Positions 21,353 through 33,963 of a stretch of 64,000 bases of DNA are shown here, one piece after another (position 1 is the first letter of the stretch; each line of letters starts with the position of its first letter). Origin of the DNA: Cepaea nemoralis. Taxonomy: Eukaryota; Mollusca; Gastropoda; Stylommatophora; Helicidae. A program made the translations under genes and the position numbers. Below the pieces are notes generated by a model that worked only from the letters and a program-made list of their open reading frames with translations, ran no database searches and was not told the origin of the DNA. Location of the stretch: contig JACEFZ010006318.1 of the NCBI GenBank assembly GCA_014155875.1, positions 377,501 through 441,500 on the forward strand, read 5' to 3'.

Positions 21353-22716
21353 ATGAACCCCCAACAGACAGAACCAAATCCAGATGCCATCAAAATGTTT
21401 GTGGGCCAGATCCCTCAAAACTGGGATGAACATGTTTGAGGAATTTGGACCCATTAACAGCATGAACATTTTGAGGAATAAGGCTACAGGCCAAAGCAAA
21501 GGGTGCTGCTTCTTCACTCGTAAAGCTGCGCTGGATGCACAGAATGGATTGCACAACATTAAAACACTGCCAACAATACACCACCCCATTCAGATGAAGC
21601 CAGCTGATAGTGAGAAGAAAGGTGGAGCTTACGGGGAAGATAGAAAGCTGTTTATTGGTATGCTGTCCAAGAAGTACAATGAGAATGATGTGAGAATGAT
21701 GTTTGCTCCCTTTGGGACTATTGAGGAGTGTACAGTTGTGAGGGATCACACCGGCACTTCAAGCAAAGGCTGTGCATTTGTCACTTTTAGTTCAAGACAG
21801 TCTGCGCAAAATGCAATTAAGAGCATGCATCATTCTCAAACAATGGAAGGTTGTTCTTCAAATTTGGTGGTGAAGTTTGCTGATACTCAGAAGGAAAAGG
21901 AACAGCGTAAAGCCCAACAGATGAACCAGAACTCGTGGAATACACAAAGCAGCTTTGTGGGGGGGGGGGGGGGGGCTAGAGCCTCAGTACCTTGCACAGT
22001 TATTGCAGCAGGTCACCGGAGGGAACCAGGGAATCTTTGGCAGTCAACAAAGTGAGCGTGAACTAGGTAACATGGGTCTTAATATGCAGCAATTGCTTGC
22101 TGCAGCCGCTGGCAGTAACCAAGCTCTCCTTGCGGCATTGGCCAGTTTGGGGAACCTGGCAAGCAGTATTGGTGGCCAGCAGGGCATGAACGCGGGCACT
22201 AACCAAGGTGCTTTAGGAAACTTTGGCCAGATGGGTGCAGGTGCTGGTGGTCAAGGTGTCTTGGGTGGCAACATGAATGGGTTTGGTTCCAACAACTCCA
22301 ACAGCTTAGATGCCTTGACTCAAGCCTATTCGGGAATTCAGCAGTATGCTGCTTCTTTCCCCAATGCCTTCAACCAGGCAGCCCAGATGCAACAGGCTGC
22401 CAACAGCACTGTTGGATCCAAGCAACAGGAAGGTATGATCACTGGCCCAGACGGCGCCAACCTGTTCATCTACCACCTGCCTCAAGAGTTTGGGGATGCA
22501 GACCTCATGCAGATGTTTATGCCTTTTGGTAACATTATCTCAGCTAAAGTGTTCATTGACAAACAGACCAATCTGAGCAAATGCTTTGGCTTTGTGAGCT
22601 ATGACAATCCCCTGGCTGCTCAGGGGGCCATTCAGTCCATGAATGGCTTCCAGATCGGCATGAAGCGACTCAAGGTGCAGCTCAAGCGACCAAAGAATGA
22701 CAGCAAGCCTTACTAG
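21353..22716 (+). pseudogene. Processed CELF (CUGBP/Elav-like, Bruno) pseudogene
   Basis: CELF proteins are RNA-binding regulators of splicing and translation with RRM1, RRM2, a linker and RRM3. All parts are here without introns. RRM1 starts [11 protein letters not shown] (21,386); RRM2 has RKLFIGML and [11 protein letters not shown]3 has NLFIYHLP and KCFGFVSY, ending [11 protein letters not shown] and stop at 22,716. From ATG 21,353 the frame stops at about 21,437, where bases are missing from RRM1. A further short in-frame deletion removes part of RNP1 ([10 protein letters not shown]). A run of 17 G (21,959-21,975) in the linker shifts the frame again. Intron loss plus disabling changes mean a retrocopy rather than a working gene. 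Confidence 0.9.
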
Positions 22717-23700
22717 GTACACAGCAGTTTTGCGGGCAGGACAACAGAGGAAAAGAGGACACTTTGGCGTCTGGCGTGACATGGCGTGTGTCTCCTGTGT
22801 CCCTGTGGCGTCATCGTGCGTCCATACTACGTTCCCGTCGTGCATGTTTTTTCTTCATTGTCCACTTGTCCAGCAAGAAGTACTCGTCGATCGGTTGGTT
22901 CCGTGTCAGCGTTAACCATTTTTTTTCCCAAATAATGTTTATATTTTTGGCTGTTTGTTGTTCTTCCTGTAGTTTTCTAGTGTGTCCCATGCAGGGGTGC
23001 ATCTTGTGCTTTTAGTTTGTTTCTCAATAAAACCAAATGTTTACCTTTATTTAGTTTTTCATTGCCTTTAGTTTTCTGTGTTTGTGTTAGTATAACTGGA
23101 ATCTGTTTCTGCTACATCATGTTGGCTTCATAAACAATCAGAATTGAATATGATTTTCTGTTAAGTCTCGCCCCCTTTAAGCTTAAGCAAACTGAATGTA
23201 AATAGTTTGTGTGTACCTTGATGTTTGGAATTAATTCAGAGCCTTTTTAAAGACATGTGTACATATTCTCTGATGAAGTATTAGTATTTCACTATTTTTG
23301 TACTTTTTATAAAGGTAGGACAAAAGTACAAATAAATGTTTTGAATTTTAATATTTTAAGGAAGATTATTAAAAAGAAAAACACCAGATTTCTGCAATTT
23401 GTGAACCATGTGTAGTTGAAATTCCAATTTGTATAGCTGTAATTTGTACAGCTGTATACTGCAGCGTAATTTGGTAGGTCTGAAAAGTACCATGAAAAAA
23501 GTTTTGCGTATTTGTTCCCACCCGAACATGTCCATTTGCTGCCCATAAAGCCATGATTAATTTGCTGTTGTGTTTCGCTTTGGAAAATTATCAGATTTGC
23601 ATTTTGAAATTGAATATTTACTGTGCTTTCATGGTTCTTAATTTAAATCTGACCTAAATTGACAATAAAACTGGTATTAACAGCCCTGGTGTTATTCCCA
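22717..23700 (+). other. 3' UTR-like tail of the CELF retrocopy
   Basis: AT-rich non-coding DNA with candidate polyadenylation signals (AATAAA at about 23,024 and ACAATAAAAC near 23,662). I infer that it is the copied 3' UTR. No poly-A tail or target duplication was found, so the far limit is uncertain. 23,701-23,955 holds nothing recognised. Confidence 0.5.
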
Positions 23701-23951
23701 TTTTTGTGTTGCATTCATGTCATTTAGACCAGGTATGTTGGTTATGTGCGTTTTTATTGTTTTGTATTCTTGTTTACATAACATTTGCATTAGCTGTCTA
23801 GAAGAGTTTTCCACATAATCCCAACACTACCAGTTCACACTTGTGTAGGCTGCTTCACAGGCTATATTCTCATATTGTGCTCTGCAGTTATCCGTGCATC
23901 TTTCCTCTAGTGTTGGAAACTTCGTGTCCTCCCGTTTCCTAATCCGAATGC

Positions 23952-24587
<636 letters not shown>

Positions 24588-26246
24588 ATGCCTCGCGTTA
24601 AAAGTGCCGCGCAGAGACATGCGCTATATTCAGCCGGGAAGAAGAAGGTAGAGGCGAGGAAGGCCGCTACGACTGCTGACGCTATGTCTACTAACAGCAG
24701 TCCGGCTCCTACACCAGCTGAAGCCGTCCCAGTTGATGAAGAAACCACAACTCAAGCCAGCAGCAGCCGGGAAGTTCCAACCAGCCCCAAGACGATGCAG
24801 CCCAATTTTCCAGTGACCTCCATACAGGAGGAAACAACAGCAACATCTGAGGACGTCACCGGCAGAATACTGCTCAAACAGACAAGCGTGGGTGAAGCTA
24901 AACCGTCGGCGCTACCAACGGACAAGATAATCAGTCTGTTGGAAAACGAGCTGGGAAGACACAGCATCAACCAGCTGCGCAAGACACATGAGGGAGTAGT
25001 GGTCTCCCTCAACAACAACCCAAAGACCACAGCACTTATGAAGAAGATAACACAAGATGAGAAAGCCGACATCAAGCTTCACCACGGCATCTTATTGGAA
25101 GCCAGCCGACACAACATGATGAAACGATGGGTCATCAAACGAGTCAAGACCCATCTCACCAACGACCAGATCAGGGAGTTGCTGACAAGGGAAAACCACA
25201 AACTCAAGATCACCAGTGCCGAGAGGATCATCGGAAAGAACAACATCCCCTCTACTAATGTCGTCGTAACATCAGAGGACCGATTGATCCCTCAGTACAT
25301 CAGATGGAACAAGAGAGACCAAGCTCCAGAGCACTACATACTGAGAGTGCTGCAGTGCTCTAAGTGCCAGAAGGTTTGGCACACCCGTGCCACCCGCAAG
25401 AGTGAGGTTGAAGTCTGCTGATATTGCTCTGGACCTCATCCATACAGTCAGTGCCAGCATGCAAAGATCGACAAGGACTTCAGGAGGCCTAACACTAACA
25501 GAAAGTGCGCCAACTGCCTCGGCAACCACGGTGCCAGGTACCTCGGCTGCCCCTGCCACCAAGACAGCAAGGAAGCCACGAAGATCGCTATGAAGATTAA
25601 CCTGCCCTATAAAGAAGCTAGGAGACAGTACGAGGCCACCAAGCGACTCACAAAAAGCGACAAAGCGCAACTTGAAGGCCAACTGAAGGACCTGCGATCA
25701 AAGTTCAACAGCATGGAGGAAGAAAAAGACAAGAAACAAGAGACTCAGATCGCAGCCGCTCAGCGCATCCTGGACGAAACGAAGCAAGTTCAGCAGAAGA
25801 TTGAGCAGGATGTCGCTCGAATGGCTGCTACGAAGGCAGAGACAGAAGAAAGGCTATCAAGCAGGGAGGAGGAAAAACACAAGAAGCAAGAAAAACAGAT
25901 AACGGCCGTTCAGCGCATCCTCGACGAAATGAAGCAAGTGCAGCAGAAGATAGAACAGGATGTCGCTCGAATGGCTGCCATAAAGGCTGAGACGGATGAA
26001 CAGCTATCTAACGTACAAGATGTGAAACGAAACACAGAAATCACTCTTGATAAGATAAATGAACTGCTCAACATCCAGACAGCCACACCCGAACCAGAGG
26101 ATACAAGGGCACAAACAGAAGAAGAAGCAACAGAGGAAGAACGATATCGCTCACCACCAAGATCCGACTGGCGAACGCCGAGAAGATTCGAAGGCAACTC
26201 ACGACGGGGAAATAGGAGGAACACCAGGAGAGACGACAACTGGTAA
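24588..26246 (+). pseudogene. LINE ORF1 (Gag-like, CCHC knuckles, coiled coil) with one stop
   Basis: One frame is open from ATG 24,588 to the stop at 26,246 except for a TGA at 25,419-25,421. The middle (RWVIKRVKTHLTNDQIRELL) matches the Gag domain of the intact minus-strand ORF at 42,176-43,717. Three zinc knuckles follow. The first, CSKCQKVWHTRAT, has lost its last Cys (Arg instead); the second is split by the stop; the third is CANCLGNHGARYLGC. The C-terminal half is a Lys/Glu-rich coiled coil containing an exact 50-residue (150-bp) tandem duplication starting at 25,716 and 25,866. No ORF2 follows. I assign it to the I/Jockey-type LINE Gag family. Confidence 0.8.
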
Positions 26247-26469
26247 AACTCCCTGAAGGAAACAGCACCATATGACGGGGTGGGTACCCAATTACTCCAG
26301 GCCTCAACAAGTGCGCGACTCTGTCCAGACATGGAATACCTCATCAAGAAAGTAACGAACGCACTCAACCCATCAGAAGCCGGGAAGCTGACAACAAGCA
26401 CCTCAAAGTACGAATGACAAACTTCAAGCTACACCATAGACACCCTACATAGCTAAGTCGAAAATTCGA
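26247..26469 (+). other. Unassigned spacer after LINE ORF1
   Basis: Nothing recognised; possibly LINE intergenic sequence. It ends near a GGAATTGGAATCGGAAG motif. Confidence 0.3.
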
Positions 26470-28690
26470 AGGCTGAAAGGGGGTAATCGTACCAGAAATT
26501 GGAATTGGAATCGGAAGTCATCTAATGAGGCTGAGATGATGTGTGACTTGACGCTGCTGATGTCACGTAAGTTGTAGAGGAACTTGAGGAACTTCGTGCT
26601 TTGCTGGCAACTGCTGGCTTTTGTTCATTTGATGGATAACTTGATGCAGGGTCATTCACCATGGTGAGCTTATCCTTCTTACTACTGGCCTGGACTGAAG
26701 AAGACTGTTGAGAATGTTTAGATGCCACCTCTGGCCTTTCATCAAATCTAAATGCTACAGCTGGTGTACCGTTGTGTTCCTTTCTTTCATCAGATCTTTC
26801 AGCAATCTCCTTCGCTTTAGCTGTCAGCTTATTGTCAGCAGCAAGAGTTTCTGTCCTATCAGCCGAGACTTTCTTTTGGTCAGATGCAACATCTGAAGAA
26901 GATGCCAGAGAGGGGCTCTGACTTTGTCCTGATGACAGCCTGGTCAGATGTGAAAAGCTGTCAGAAATATTCTTGCATCTTGCCAAGGAGTTTTCTATCT
27001 GTACTGGTTCCTCTTTCAGAAATTTGTCTTCCACTGTTAACATCTTTAGTTCTGCATCCACGACGTTTCATCTGGCCATACATGTCTCTGAATTAGCCTT
27101 TCAGATCAGTCAGAGCTTTCATGACATTGTTCAGCAGATGTGAGATTCCTTCAATGTCACCCATGTTGACCCGGCATTGTTTTGAAATGACGGACGTCTG
27201 ACCTTAGCTCTTCAACATTGGCTTCAAGATCTCCAAGATCCTTGTCAATTTTCTGTTTGCTACTAATGTATCTGCTCTTGGTGATTGTTGCCTCTGTTCG
27301 TTTCTGAAAGTTGGCTTGATTTTCTGCTTCAGGGAAAGACGTTAACACCTTCTGAATCTGTGAACAAGTGGCCGCAAACTCATCTTTCATGGCCTCCATG
27401 TTTAGCATTTGCTGTTTTCGAAGTACATGGAGGTCAGATTTGAGTTGGGCCAGTTTTGCATTAATTTCTGCTTGAGCACTGAGTGGAGTAGACTCCCTTG
27501 AACTTAATCCAGATGACCTCTGACCAGAGGAAGCATCGTGGATGTCCGAAAGACTGCTTGCAGAAGATGCTGGGAAGGTGTCGGAGCTGTCAGATGTGGC
27601 TCTGCCTAAACTTCTGGGCGCTGGGATTGGCTCACGCTTTGTGCCATCTTTTTGATAATGTACCCAAGCTGTCAGGTTGGCTAACTGTTGCTCCATTTTC
27701 TCAATTCGGTTTCTTGCTGTATCATCGGTTGGTGTAACAGAATGTGAACGGGATAAATCCTTAGCTCCTCTATCTGTTGGGGGAATACGGTAACTCTGTG
27801 TACGCTGAAAACCAGCATCTGTCTGCATAAAATTGTGACCTGCATTAACTCCCCTTGCTGATCTCTTATGATATCAAAGCCTGGACCACTAGCCCTCTGT
27901 GAGTATGCCATGCCTTGTGCTCTGGTGCTGCATGCAATGTAAGTCTGCTGAGCTGGGAGGGGTGGTGCAGTGGGATAACCCATATAAGGAACAAGGGAAT
28001 CATAAATACCAGACGGGTGCTGTCCCCTACTCATTCCTGGACCCACATTCTCATAGTAGTTACCATGATCCTGGTATCCAAGAGGTATCTGTCTGTTCTC
28101 TGGAATTGGGTTCAAGGGAATCCTATCTGGCGTGGGTAGCCGGTCAGGTGAATGTGAGAACCTCTGCCTAGAAGCGGATCCTGCTGACAGTGATCTTTGT
28201 GACCGGTCGGCACGTTCTGGAGTCCTTGACCTTGACTGTCTCTCCAGCTCCAAGTGGCTGCGCTGGTCATGCATCAGGTCTTGGTAGGTGTTGGCCCCAG
28301 GCTGTGGCAAGGAATGGGATTTCATCAACATTTCATTATGTTCTGGAGGAGTCTCCCCATACGCTGGCCTAGAATGAGACCTTCTTAGCATTGGCATCTG
28401 CACAGTCCGACCCCTGATTTCTTGCCTCTCTTTCACATTCTGCGGCTGGTCATTGTCAGTTTCGTGTATTTTCAGCACTGAACGGTACTTGATGTCCGCA
28501 AGGTCCTCCAGCTGGAAGTAAATATTGGTAGCAGGGTTAAGGAGATATATCTTCTTCCGAGGGTTTTCCAGCTGATCCAAGGTAATGTCCGGGAAGGCTC
28601 TGACAAACAAGGCTCGGACTGTGTCCAGAGTTGTTATTTCATTCGGCAGCAAGGACTTCTTAGTCTGATCTCCATAAACCAGGAACGAAC
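26470..28690 (-). pseudogene. Processed SKT/SRCIN1-like (AIP3-domain) pseudogene
   Basis: At its 5' end the minus strand reads LPNEITTLDTVRALFVRAFP and ENPRKKIYLLNPATNIYFQL, the start of the AIP3/Bud6-type domain of sickle-tail (KIAA1217) and p140Cap/SRCIN1 proteins, actin- and Src-linked scaffolds. A Ser/Pro/Arg-rich stretch (28,400-27,900) follows. After a frameshift near 27,830 come coiled-coil segments (RIEKMEQQLANLTAWVHYQK; LKSDLHVLRKQQMLNMEAMK) up to 27,157. A further frame (27,061-26,522) holds the Ser-rich end. No introns interrupt roughly 2.1 kb of coding sequence and at least two frameshifts are present, so it is a dead retrocopy, truncated 5' where a LINE tail begins. Confidence 0.75.
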
Positions 28691-30120
28691 GAACGAACGA
28701 AAGTCTTTATTTTCAAATTGTTAAGATTTGGGCACGCAGGCCCGTCTGACATTCTGCCCTTCTTCTCCATTTTCTCTCATACATTCTTTCATTCAACATC
28801 ACTTATGAAGCAAATGTTGACAACAAAAGAACAATAGCATTAAAGCGCATTAAAGCGCATGAAAAATAATCAATAACAAATAACTCACTGAAGCAGTGTT
28901 TAACATGGGCATTATAAATACCTGACATAAGCCTGGGTCATTGTCAGTGAGTTGAGTGACCGGGCATGAGAAAGAATGGATGAAAGTTGGAGACAGTAAA
29001 GGGACTGACCTGGCTATGAGAAAAACAGCCAGTCCTGAGAAATAATAGGTGAGGGTAGATGCAGACCCCTAGGGTGGATGGGGCGAAAGACAGTGTATTT
29101 GTGTGTGAAGTCAGGAGACTTCAGAGAGTTGAGATTTAGACACCGAACGGATCGGTTGTCGGATACGTGGGAGCTTAGACTGACTGCGGGTCAGATCGTT
29201 TGTGGTGTTGTTCTCCCAGTTGTGAATGCAGGCCTAAAACCCAGAGTGGGTTGGATATAGTTAATGGTGGCCTGAACCCAGAGTGGGTTGACTAGTTAGA
29301 GGAGGCTAGACCCAGTGTGTGGGTGCATTGTAAGAGGTCCAGCGGTGGAAAGTAGTTGGATTAACTGTCTTGTGAATCTGATATGAAGCAGGCCGTGAGA
29401 AGGCAGGGATGTGTGCTGATTAACGTGTGAGGGGAATACATATATATTCTGTGCATATATTAATCTTCTGGAGATACCAAAATGTTACGTGTCCGTGTTC
29501 TTTTTGGATTAAAAAATTATGTGCGCCAACTCAATCTTGTTTCATGACTGGTGGATATGCACTGCAGGGGTGAGTTGGATTAAAAGACAGTTAGATAGCT
29601 CAATTGACACTCCATATTGATACACTAGGAGCATCGTTACCTAGACAACGTCCATATCACGCATATATCATAAAGAACCTCGTGATAATACCTAAGGAGA
29701 GTGTAACGTGCCATACATAAGGGAATGCTTTTTAGTCAGTTGTCGTTTGAGATAAATTACCATTATTGTCTTTTTGTGTTATTGTTTATGGGGGAATGTA
29801 GTCTGTACTAAGGTAGTGTTCAAACAGGTTGCGAATGTATGTGTATAATGATTGGTGGTGTCTTTGATTTCTTGTGGAAGATTGTTCCACAATTTAGCGG
29901 CAGAGTATGCTAAGCTTGTTTTATATAAGTCTATCCTAAGTTTAGGGACATGAAGTATATTTAGTCGTTCGCTATGTCTAGCGTTATATTTAAACAATGG
30001 CCAAAGGTGGCTTGGAGCATTTTGAAATATGATTTTGTGAATTAGTTTGGCCTAATTAAAAAGTAGGCGCTTGTGGAGTGGCAGTAACCGGAGACGTTTA
30101 TGTAGGTTAGAATTGTCGGT
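28684..30120 (-). mobile_element. CR1/L2-like LINE 3' part with (CGAA)n tail
   Basis: The minus strand encodes LDLYKTSLAYSAAKLWNNLP (29,779-29,997). Upstream in another frame it reads AKLIHKIIFQNAPSHLWPLF (to about 30,050). Both match the fragment at 2,767-3,463. The 3' end at 28,684-28,760 carries the GGCACGCAGGCCCGTCTGAC block and a CGAACGAACGAACGAA tail. The ~1 kb between protein end and tail is taken as 3' UTR or a further insertion; a short AGAGTGGGTTG motif repeats near 29,240-29,290. Confidence 0.65.
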
Positions 30121-30224
30121 AAGCTTTTCACCATTAATTAAGCGCAATATTTAATGGTAATGGCTTGAGATAAAGCTTTATTGTGTGATACTACTTGCTT
30201 TCTGTCTAATAACAATGATCTTTT

Positions 30225-31167
30225 TCAGTGACGGGGAGGCTATCACCAGTTGTATGATTTATTTTACAGGTTCCTCTGGTTGGAATGAAGAACCCGGAAC
30301 CAATGAAAAATCCGATCCCGGATAAATTATGATGTAGAGAGATGGGCCAGCAACTTTCGCAACGGAAGACGTTAATACACATTGCTCGGTGGAGCCTAAT
30401 GGTATATGTATCCTACATGAGTGAATACCAATCGTTAACCCACCTGAAGTGATGGATGTTCAGCCCACGTGGAACTAGATCAGTAGGAACTGATGTTCAC
30501 ATTAGATGAAACCAAACATTGAAGTGTAGTTGTTCCACGTATCAAGGAAATCAGAACTTTAAGACTATATCTAGTGAATAAAGCAAGCCATTTTTGTCTA
30601 GATACATTGACTGTTTAAGAGTGATAATACAGAACTAATAGGAACCGTTGTGTTAGGAACAATAATAGTATTTTCCACGGATTATATATTTACATGGGAT
30701 TCAGATCTCATGGTCATCAGAGCTCCTGGAGGAGGACATGTCTGGAGAGAAGGATACGACTTCGGTGAGGTCTATTGTACTGACTCGTGTGATGTCGTGT
30801 AATCCTTGCCATGATGTGTGCACTATGATCCTGAACTTTGAGGGCTGACATATACATTTATGTTATTATACACGACACACATTTTTCTTCGCATACACGT
30901 CTCATATACGTTACACTTTCTTTTAATAAATTAATCTTTATGAATGTTTTGGAAGCAAGAGTTGTTGAGTATGTTGCGTTGGGGAAGTATGAGAGGGGAC
31001 ATAGTACGACAGTGAGAGAGTGATAGGAAAAGGTGTCCACGGGCTGATGGAGTGTGTTGGACGGAAGCTGGTGGATTCTCCAGGATATTGATAGGAAACA
31101 AAAATATTATAATGTGGGTGTTGACTCTCCTCACTCCAGGGACGACACTTTAAAGGAGGACACGACA
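30225..31167 (+). repeat. Truncated solo LTR of the Gmr1-like family, inverted
   Basis: Reverse-complement match to the left LTR (31,823-about 32,958), for example AGAGCTCCTGGAGGAGGACA at about 30,719 and AGTACGACAGTGAGAGAG at 31,002. It ends in CACGACA, the proper LTR 3' end. The first ~940 bp of the LTR are missing and no internal sequence follows. It is visibly more diverged from the two full LTRs than they are from each other, so it is an older insertion. Confidence 0.8.
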
Positions 31168-31383
31168 GTCCTACATGTACGAATTCATGTGGCCTCGACA
31201 GACTAAATGCGCTGGTCTCAATGTGTTTAACACCATTCTTGCGGACATTGTTCGATTCTGGCCACCGCAAGAATAGCGCACCACCATTGCGCACCGAGCT
31301 ACGGCGCAACACTGGGAAACCCTGGATGTGACGTCATACACTGGGATTCCGTTTGTTTGGGGTGAATTAACAGAAAAGTACCG
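31168..31383 (+). other. Spacer with a 10-bp-arm hairpin
   Basis: Contains ATTCTTGCGG and, about 20 bp later, its exact complement CCGCAAGAAT (about 31,233-31,276), then a GCGC-rich stretch. No coding recognised. Confidence 0.5.
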
Positions 31384-31822
31384 TCTTCTTCAGTCCAGGC
31401 CAGTAGTAAGAAGGATATGCTCACCATGGTGAATGACCCTGCATCAAGTTATCCATCAAATTAACAAAAGCCAGCAGAGCACGAAGTTCCTCAAGTTCCT
31501 CTACAACTTACGTGACATCAGCAGCGTCAAGTCACACGTCATCTCCAGCCTCATTCAAGACATCAGCAGCGGCAGGAGGATATGTGCCATCAACATCTGC
31601 AGCAGGAGGATATGTGCCATCAACATCTGCAGCTTCCAATGCTGAAGTACCCGAGGCTATGAAGTCTCTGCTGGAAATACATGGCATAACGTTCTTGGAC
31701 CTAGCAGGGTATGTCATACATAAACTGCCTGCATATGTCAGCCGTCGTGACATGAGCACCCAAACCAGGAAGGCCTTGAGTGCCGATTACATCAGAAATG
31801 AACTGGGTGTTTTGTGGGGGAC
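31384..31822 (+). pseudogene. Second SKT-like retrocopy fragment joined to unknown sequence
   Basis: The first ~170 bp match the minus-strand pseudogene's end at 26,530-26,720 almost base for base (KKDMLTMVNDPASSYPSN region) with a small deletion and a stop. It then continues beyond that copy's end with a short tandem repeat (GGAGGATATGTGCCATCAAC twice) and a frame reading LEIHGITFLDLAGYVIHKLP, then SADYIRNELGVLWGTV, that I do not recognise. The gypsy element is inserted at the end of this frame. Confidence 0.6.
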
Positions 31823-33899
31823 TGTCGTGTCTAAATTTAAAGTGTCGTCCCTGGAGTGAGGGGAGTCAACACCCACATTATATTTTACCCCCTTTCAATA
31901 ACCTGGAGAATCCACCAGCTTCCGTCCAACACACTCCTTCGGTTCATGGACACCTTTTCCTATCTCTCTCTCACTGTCGTACTATGCCCCCTCTCATTCT
32001 TCCCCAACGCAACATATTCAACAACTTATTCTTCCAACAATTAATAAAGATGAATTTATTAACAGAAAAAAGTGCAATGTACGTGAGGCGTGTATGCAAA
32101 GAAAATGTGTGTTGTGTATTCTAATGTAAATGTAGAGGTCAGACTACAAAGTTCATGATCAGAGTCCACTCATCATGGCAAGGATTACACGACATCACAA
32201 GAATCAGCACAATGGACCTCACCAAATGTCGTGTCCTTCCCTCCAGACATGTCCTCCTCCAGGAGCTCTGATAACCATGAGATCTGATTCCCATTCAAAT
32301 CTACAGTCCGGAACGGTACTATTTTTGATCCTAACAAAAAAAAAAAAAAAAGGTTCCTAATAGTTTATAGAAAACTGAGACCTCACAATTCCTGCGCAGT
32401 GAAACAAAATGGAACACTGTCCCATGAACATGACGTTTTTCCTTCTTGCGAAATGTTCTACAGTTCTCACTCTTAAAACAGTCATTGTATCTAGTCTCAA
32501 ATAGATGTCTTTATTTTCTAGATATTGTCTTAATGTTATGATTTCCTTGATACTTGGAACAACCACTCTTCAATGTTTGGGTTTCATCTAATGTGAACAT
32601 CAGTCACTACTGATCTAGTAATAAGTGGACTGAACATCCATCACCACTGGTGTAGTTCACGAATGGTATGAAAATCAAAAACCATTACTATGTTGCTATC
32701 CACAGGTAGTGTGAAATCTTCTTCAGTAATGTTCTCAATATTTATCCTGTGGGATACTTATACCATTCAGCTCCACCGAGCAATGTTTATCAACTTCTTC
32801 TAGCATAAGCTCATTGAGAAAGTTGCTGGCCAATCTTCCTGCACCAAGAATATCCTGTATCTGATTTTTCAATGGTTCTGTGTTCTTCATCCCAACCAGA
32901 GGGAACCTGTAAAATATATAACACAACTGGTGATAGCCTCCCCGTCACTGATCCCTATTAGATGATCGTGGGCCATCGGTCTTGCTCAAAAAAATACATT
33001 GAACCTAACTCTGTCAGGGACAGATGAACTCAACACATTGGTTTTCATCAGGCCAAGACAAGAAAAAAAAAACAACAAACAGAATGCGGAGCCCCGCCCA
33101 CCAGGGAGCACCCACTGGAAGATCCCCATTATCCCCCATTACTCAATTCTCAACTAGTAAAGCTTATCAACACTTCACTACTCTATTTTCAACTAACAGA
33201 GCCAATCATCACTTCACTACTCTAGCTAGTTTCAACCATGCTACTGCCTAAATTAATTAGGACTAATTATACAATATGAACTACCTTAGGCAACACCGCA
33301 GTTCTACTAATCACATCTACATTTGCCATGACAGGCACGTGTACAATTAAATCCACGTAATTCGCAAACGGCAGACATTATTACAATCCATAACTGCAGT
33401 GCCACAGCACGTCTGCCTAAATCAACTGTTTGAGTTACACTGTGTCACCCAATCATGTTTTTGTCCAAGAGCCTTGAATTGTTCACGTGACGTTTTTTTT
33501 AATCTCCAAACTCCAGATAGTTTCAAGGGCAGATTATCCATTTCAGAAGCAGTGCTCTCCCCTTAGATTAAATCACTACAAGAGTTATCTTATGTCCCCT
33601 GTCGCAACCAATGCCAGAGTGATTCCCCTTGTTGCAACCTCCAACCAAGGTAGCGAGTCCCTGCATTTCCCCCAACCACGGGTTTCACTAACCAGCCGCC
33701 AATTCGTTTGATGTCGGAGAATTCTCAATGTTCCCTGGGTGTCTTTATCTCACCGCTACTCGAAGTAAACAAGTTGGAGCTGCGAACACAGACTGTTTTT
33801 TCTGTCCCGGTTTAAAACAAGTGTGGCCTTGAAAACATGCCGTTAATCCGACTGCATGTATTTTCATCAACTGGGTAAACCACGGTGATTTTCGTGACA
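31823..33899 (-). repeat. 3' LTR (left)
   Basis: On the minus strand it begins TGTCACGAAAATC and ends ACACGACA (TG...CA). It matches 39,001-41,083 along its whole length with scattered substitutions and small indels. A candidate AATAAA polyadenylation signal lies in the minus-strand sequence near 32,040. Confidence 0.92.
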
Positions 33900-33900
33900 T

Positions 33901-33912
33901 AGGTCCCCTCTT
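33901..33912 (-). promoter_or_regulatory. Polypurine tract
   Basis: The minus strand reads AAGAGGGGACCT immediately before the 3' LTR, where plus-strand DNA synthesis is primed in LTR retrotransposons. Confidence 0.75.
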
Positions 33913-33963
33913 AAGAGAGTAGTCCATCTCACTCTTCTCCACCGTGAGTTCAATCCAGATGAT

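Noticed and set aside
21353..22716. Working CELF gene at its native locus
   Set aside because: Absence of introns across all three RRMs, loss of RRM1 sequence and two frame breaks indicate a retrocopy.
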